Assembly (NCBI GenBank): GCA_013287545.1
Contig: JABDDQ010000012.1
Location: forward strand, 1 to 45,938
Source: Bacteroidota bacterium
Lineage (GTDB): Bacteria; Bacteroidota; Bacteroidia; B-17B0; Aurantibacillaceae
DNA length: 45,938 nucleotides
Reading direction: 5' to 3'
In this document: one piece after another, positions 43,080 to 45,938 of the stretch
Position numbering within the stretch: the first letter of the stretch is position 1
How the letters are laid out: every line of letters begins with the position of its first letter
Position numbers and translations under genes: made by a program
Notes under the pieces: model-generated
The model's input: the letters and a program-made list of their open reading frames with translations, nothing else
What the model was told of the DNA's origin: nothing
Databases searched by the model: none

Positions 43080-43955
43080 TTAGTTATTTTTTCTTTTATA
43101 TTTCCACCTGCGGTGGCTCCACAGCCATATTTCGGGCTGTTGTATAATGTCTTTCTCCAACCTGCGTGTGTGTGCTTCAGATATTTGCCCTTCCGTAGTT
43201 TCTTTCGGATTATCAAAAAGCAATTCGGCAAAAATTTCATAGCGACCGCGTTTCCATCTTTTAATGCTTACGTACACTACCGGGTAATTAAACTTTTGTG
43301 CAATTTTTTCGGTGCCTGTAAACACAGGTGTATCTTGGTTTAAAAAGTTTGTCCAATAAGCGTTTTCAGGAAACGGAGTTTGATCGGCAATAAAAGCTGT
43401 TGCCGTTATGTCTTTACGGTTAGTAACCATATCGCGCAGCGTACTTTTCATTTCAATAAGTTTGGTACCTAAGCGGGTGCGCATTTTTATAATCAACTTA
43501 TTAAAATAAGCATTGCTTAACTGGTGGTAAAGCACATATAGCTGGTGCTTGCTATTATCAAACACCGTACCCGCCCACTCCCAGTTACCAAAATGCCCCA
43601 TTACTATAATAACGCTTTTTTGCTGCGCATAATAACTATCAAAAAGTTTTTGCGCATCTTCATTCATCTTACAACGTGTAAGCATAGTTTTTTTAGATAC
43701 GGTAAGTGTTTTAAAAGTTTCTAAAAACAAATCGCATAAGTATCTGTAAAAATCAACGCATATTTTTTTCAGCTCCGCTTCTGTTTTTTCAGGAAACGAA
43801 TTGCGTAAATTTTCCATCACCACTTTTTTCCGGTAACCCAATACATAGTACATGATTACAAAAAACAAATCAGATACACGGTACATCAACCAAAAAGGAA
43901 GAAGAGAAATTAAATACAAAAAAGGAAGTGCTATGTAATAAATTACAGCTTGCAT
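43080..43955 (-). CDS. Lysophospholipid / lipid A acyltransferase (LpxL/HtrB-like)
   Basis: A 291-residue inner-membrane acyltransferase. An N-terminal hydrophobic anchor (IALPFLYLISLLPFWLMYRVSD) precedes the catalytic HX4E motif in VIVMGHFGNWEW, followed by GTKLIEM and ADQTPFPENAYW. LpxL-type enzymes add a secondary acyl chain to lipid A. It follows purF by 6 bp and is likely co-transcribed, an association with no obvious functional reason. Confidence 0.87.
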   Translation of the reverse strand: MQAVIYYIALPFLYLISLLPFWLMYRVSDLFFVIMYYVLGYRKKVVMENLRNSFPEKTEAELKKICVDFYRYLCDLFLETFKTLTVSKKTMLTRCKMNEDAQKLFDSYYAQQKSVIIVMGHFGNWEWAGTVFDNSKHQLYVLYHQLSNAYFNKLIIKMRTRLGTKLIEMKSTLRDMVTNRKDITATAFIADQTPFPENAYWTNFLNQDTPVFTGTEKIAQKFNYPVVYVSIKRWKRGRYEIFAELLFDNPKETTEGQISEAHTRRLEKDIIQQPEIWLWSHRRWKYKRKNN

Positions 43956-43961
43956 AAATGC

Positions 43962-45860
43962 TTAATAGGCTCTAATAAGTTTGCCTTCCATAAAATGCAC
44001 AAAGGCTTTATTAGCTACTTTGTTACCACCGGGAGTTGGGTAATTACCTGTAAAATACCAATCGCCTAAGTTATCAGGACAAGAACTATGCAAGCCTTCT
44101 ATTGATTGGTAAATAATTTGCAGCTCCGCTTTTAATTCTTTCGGCTTTAATAATTGTGCAATTTTATCTGACACTTCTTGCGCAGTAAACGAACTATAAA
44201 TTTCTTTTACCACATTAACCTGTTCTTCTTTTGCAAGCGCTAATTGGGCTTTTGCTTTTTCGTAAACTTGCTCAATAATGTTTTCTTTACCACGTTCTTT
44301 CAATAATGAAATAGCTGCTTCAAAAGCAATAAATTTATTTAGCACAGCCATATCAATGCCATAACAATCAGGAAAACGAATTTGTGGCGCTGACGAAACA
44401 ACTACTATTTTCTTTGGCTCCAGTCTGTCTAATATTTTTAAAATGCTTTGTTTTAATGTAGTTCCTCTAACAATAGAGTCATCCATTACCACCAATGTAT
44501 CAACTCCTTTACGAATAATGCCATACGTAATGTCATAAACCAAACTTACTAAATCATCACGGTGCGCATCATCTGTAATAAAGGTGCGTTGCTTGGCATC
44601 TTTTAAAACAATTTTTTCTATGCGCGGATGTACATCCAGTAAATCATTAATTTCTTTAGCAGATAAATTTTTATCTGCAGCAAGTTTTTTTGTTTTCTCT
44701 CTGTTTAAATGATCACGCATGCCATCAACCAAACCGCCAAAAGCAACCTCAGCTGTGTTAGGAATGTAACTGAAAACCGTATTTACTAAATCGCCATTAA
44801 TGGCTTTTAAAACAGGGTCTACCATGTTAGAACCTAAACTATGGCGCTCCGAATATATACTGGCATCATTTCCGCGCGAAAAATAAATTCGTTCGAAAGA
44901 GCAGGCTAATCTTTTTTGAGGTTCGTTTATTTGTTCTTCGCTTACTGTGCCATCTTTTTTAATAATAACAGCATGCCCGGGTTTAACTTCTTTTACATCC
45001 TCTATCTTAATATCAAACACGGTTTGAATAATTGGGCGTTCTGAACAAACTACGGCGATTTCATCATCATGGTAATAATAAGCAGGTCGAATCCCGTTTG
45101 GATCACGTAATACAAAAGCATCTCCATGCCCAATTAAACCACCCATAACATAACCACCATCCCAACGTTTGCTGGCCTCGGTGAGTATAGCAGCTACATC
45201 TAAATTTTTTGCAATAAGGTCAGAAATTTCAGCATTATTATATCCCTGTGCTTTGTAAATGCGAAATAATTTATCGTTTTCTACTTCTAAAAAATGACCT
45301 ATTTTTTCCATTACGGTAACCGTATCCGCTTTTTCGCGCGGGTGCTGACCAAGTTCTACCAACTGTTCAAAAAGCTCATCAACATTGGTTAAATTAAAAT
45401 TACCGGCAACAACCAGGTTACGTGTTTTCCAATTATTCTGGCGTAAAAACGGATGACAACTTTCTATATTATTTTTACCGAATGTGCCATAGCGTAAATG
45501 TCCTAATAACAGTTCACCCAAAAACGGAAGATTTTTTTTCTGCCAGTCTACTTCGTTATATTCATCAGGAAATTGTTTACGGGCATCATTAAACTTATCG
45601 TGTATCTGTGTAAAAATATCTAAGGTTGCACGTGTGCGCACCGACCGAAGCCTATCAATATACTGTGTGCCGGGTTCTGTATCTAATTTAATGGTAGCAA
45701 CGCCTGCACCATCTTGCCCACGGTTTATCATTTTTTCCATTACCAAATAAAGCTTGTGCAGGCCAAAACGAGCCGAGCCGTATTTTTTTCTGTAGTAAGG
45801 TAATGGTTTTAAAAGGCGGATGAGTACAATGCCGCACTCGTGGTTAATCTTGTCGCTCAT
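43962..45860 (-). CDS. purF: Amidophosphoribosyltransferase-like protein (long PurF)
   Basis: A 632-residue protein, longer than typical PurF (about 470-510). The glutaminase domain begins HECGIVLIRLL: the nucleophile is Cys9, so eight residues must be removed to expose it. Further motifs are NRGQDGAG, ELLLGHLRYGTFG and RDPNGIRPAYYY. The PRTase motif VVMDDSIVRGTT and a C-terminal extension of about 100 residues (ending PTPGGNKVANKAFVHFM) follow. PurF makes phosphoribosylamine from PRPP and glutamine, the first step of purine synthesis. Bacteroidota often carry this long form as well as a shorter one; whether it is the main enzyme is not decided here. Confidence 0.87.
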   Translation of the reverse strand: MSDKINHECGIVLIRLLKPLPYYRKKYGSARFGLHKLYLVMEKMINRGQDGAGVATIKLDTEPGTQYIDRLRSVRTRATLDIFTQIHDKFNDARKQFPDEYNEVDWQKKNLPFLGELLLGHLRYGTFGKNNIESCHPFLRQNNWKTRNLVVAGNFNLTNVDELFEQLVELGQHPREKADTVTVMEKIGHFLEVENDKLFRIYKAQGYNNAEISDLIAKNLDVAAILTEASKRWDGGYVMGGLIGHGDAFVLRDPNGIRPAYYYHDDEIAVVCSERPIIQTVFDIKIEDVKEVKPGHAVIIKKDGTVSEEQINEPQKRLACSFERIYFSRGNDASIYSERHSLGSNMVDPVLKAINGDLVNTVFSYIPNTAEVAFGGLVDGMRDHLNREKTKKLAADKNLSAKEINDLLDVHPRIEKIVLKDAKQRTFITDDAHRDDLVSLVYDITYGIIRKGVDTLVVMDDSIVRGTTLKQSILKILDRLEPKKIVVVSSAPQIRFPDCYGIDMAVLNKFIAFEAAISLLKERGKENIIEQVYEKAKAQLALAKEEQVNVVKEIYSSFTAQEVSDKIAQLLKPKELKAELQIIYQSIEGLHSSCPDNLGDWYFTGNYPTPGGNKVANKAFVHFMEGKLIRAY

Positions 45861-45867
45861 GGTGCTG

Positions 45868-45875
45868 CAAAGTTA
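45868..45875 (-). promoter_or_regulatory. -7 promoter box for purF-lpxL
   Basis: The minus strand reads TAACTTTG, an exact TAnnTTTG match, 7 bp before the ATG at 45860, so the transcript is nearly leaderless. Confidence 0.6.
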
Positions 45876-45938
45876 ATGTTTTTAGTAGGATTATCTTTCT
45901 ATAAATTTTCACGTACTTCTAACATTTTTTAAGGTTTT

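Overview
The window is a gene-dense, low-GC chromosomal segment from a member of the Bacteroidota. The signs are GldH, a SPOR protein with an HU-CCDC81-like N-terminus, the short RpoD-type sigma factor without region 1.1, a split transketolase, RicT next to gldH, the caa3-type oxidase gene order, and repeated TAnnTTTG promoter boxes. Most genes are core functions. I see no rRNA, tRNA, CRISPR array, prophage or transposase gene. The first gene is cut by the left edge; all other genes are complete.

Layout: (1) 1-4250: an M28 peptidase facing an operon of aminotransferase, mannose-1-P guanylyltransferase and TatD. (2) 4334-7594: a cytochrome oxidase assembly/subunit operon (heme O synthase, two subunit III-type proteins, a subunit IV-type protein, a small Cys-rich membrane protein) ended by a terminator. 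(3) 7610-11047: surE, a frame-disrupted small membrane protein gene, lpxB and a SpoIID-like gene, divergent from an HU/SPOR protein. (4) 12224-19823: a lipid or polyketide-like locus. It holds an operon FabD, FabZ-like dehydratase, FabF-like ketosynthase, FabG-like reductase and PksG-like HMG-CoA synthase. Next to it are a GNAT-fold acyltransferase resembling the YghO/bacterial ceramide synthase group with a PAP2/inositolphosphotransferase-like protein, and an Sfp-type phosphopantetheinyl transferase. (5) 19868-29674: ricT-gldH, an AddB-like nuclease/helicase, DUF6155, TlpA-like thioredoxin, gltX, comF and small hypotheticals. (6) 29688-36774: a TMTC-like TPR membrane protein, a VWA protein with the transketolase C-terminal half, a TrmH-like methyltransferase and a TPR/OmpA-like lipoprotein. 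(7) 36775-45875: a 340-bp inverted-repeat element between two terminators, a Bax inhibitor-1 family protein, an N-terminally extended GAPDH, the housekeeping sigma factor, a GH3 protein, a histone-H1-tail/START-like fusion, an LpxL-type acyltransferase and a long PurF.

The most unusual items are: the compact FAS-like operon with an HMG-CoA synthase and no ACP; the small gene between surE and lpxB, which needs a -1 frameshift and carries a textbook U_UUU_UUA heptamer at the shift; the H1-like/START fusion; and the REPIN-like inverted repeat at 36841-37190, whose two hairpins show compensatory base changes. None of these has been checked against a database here.
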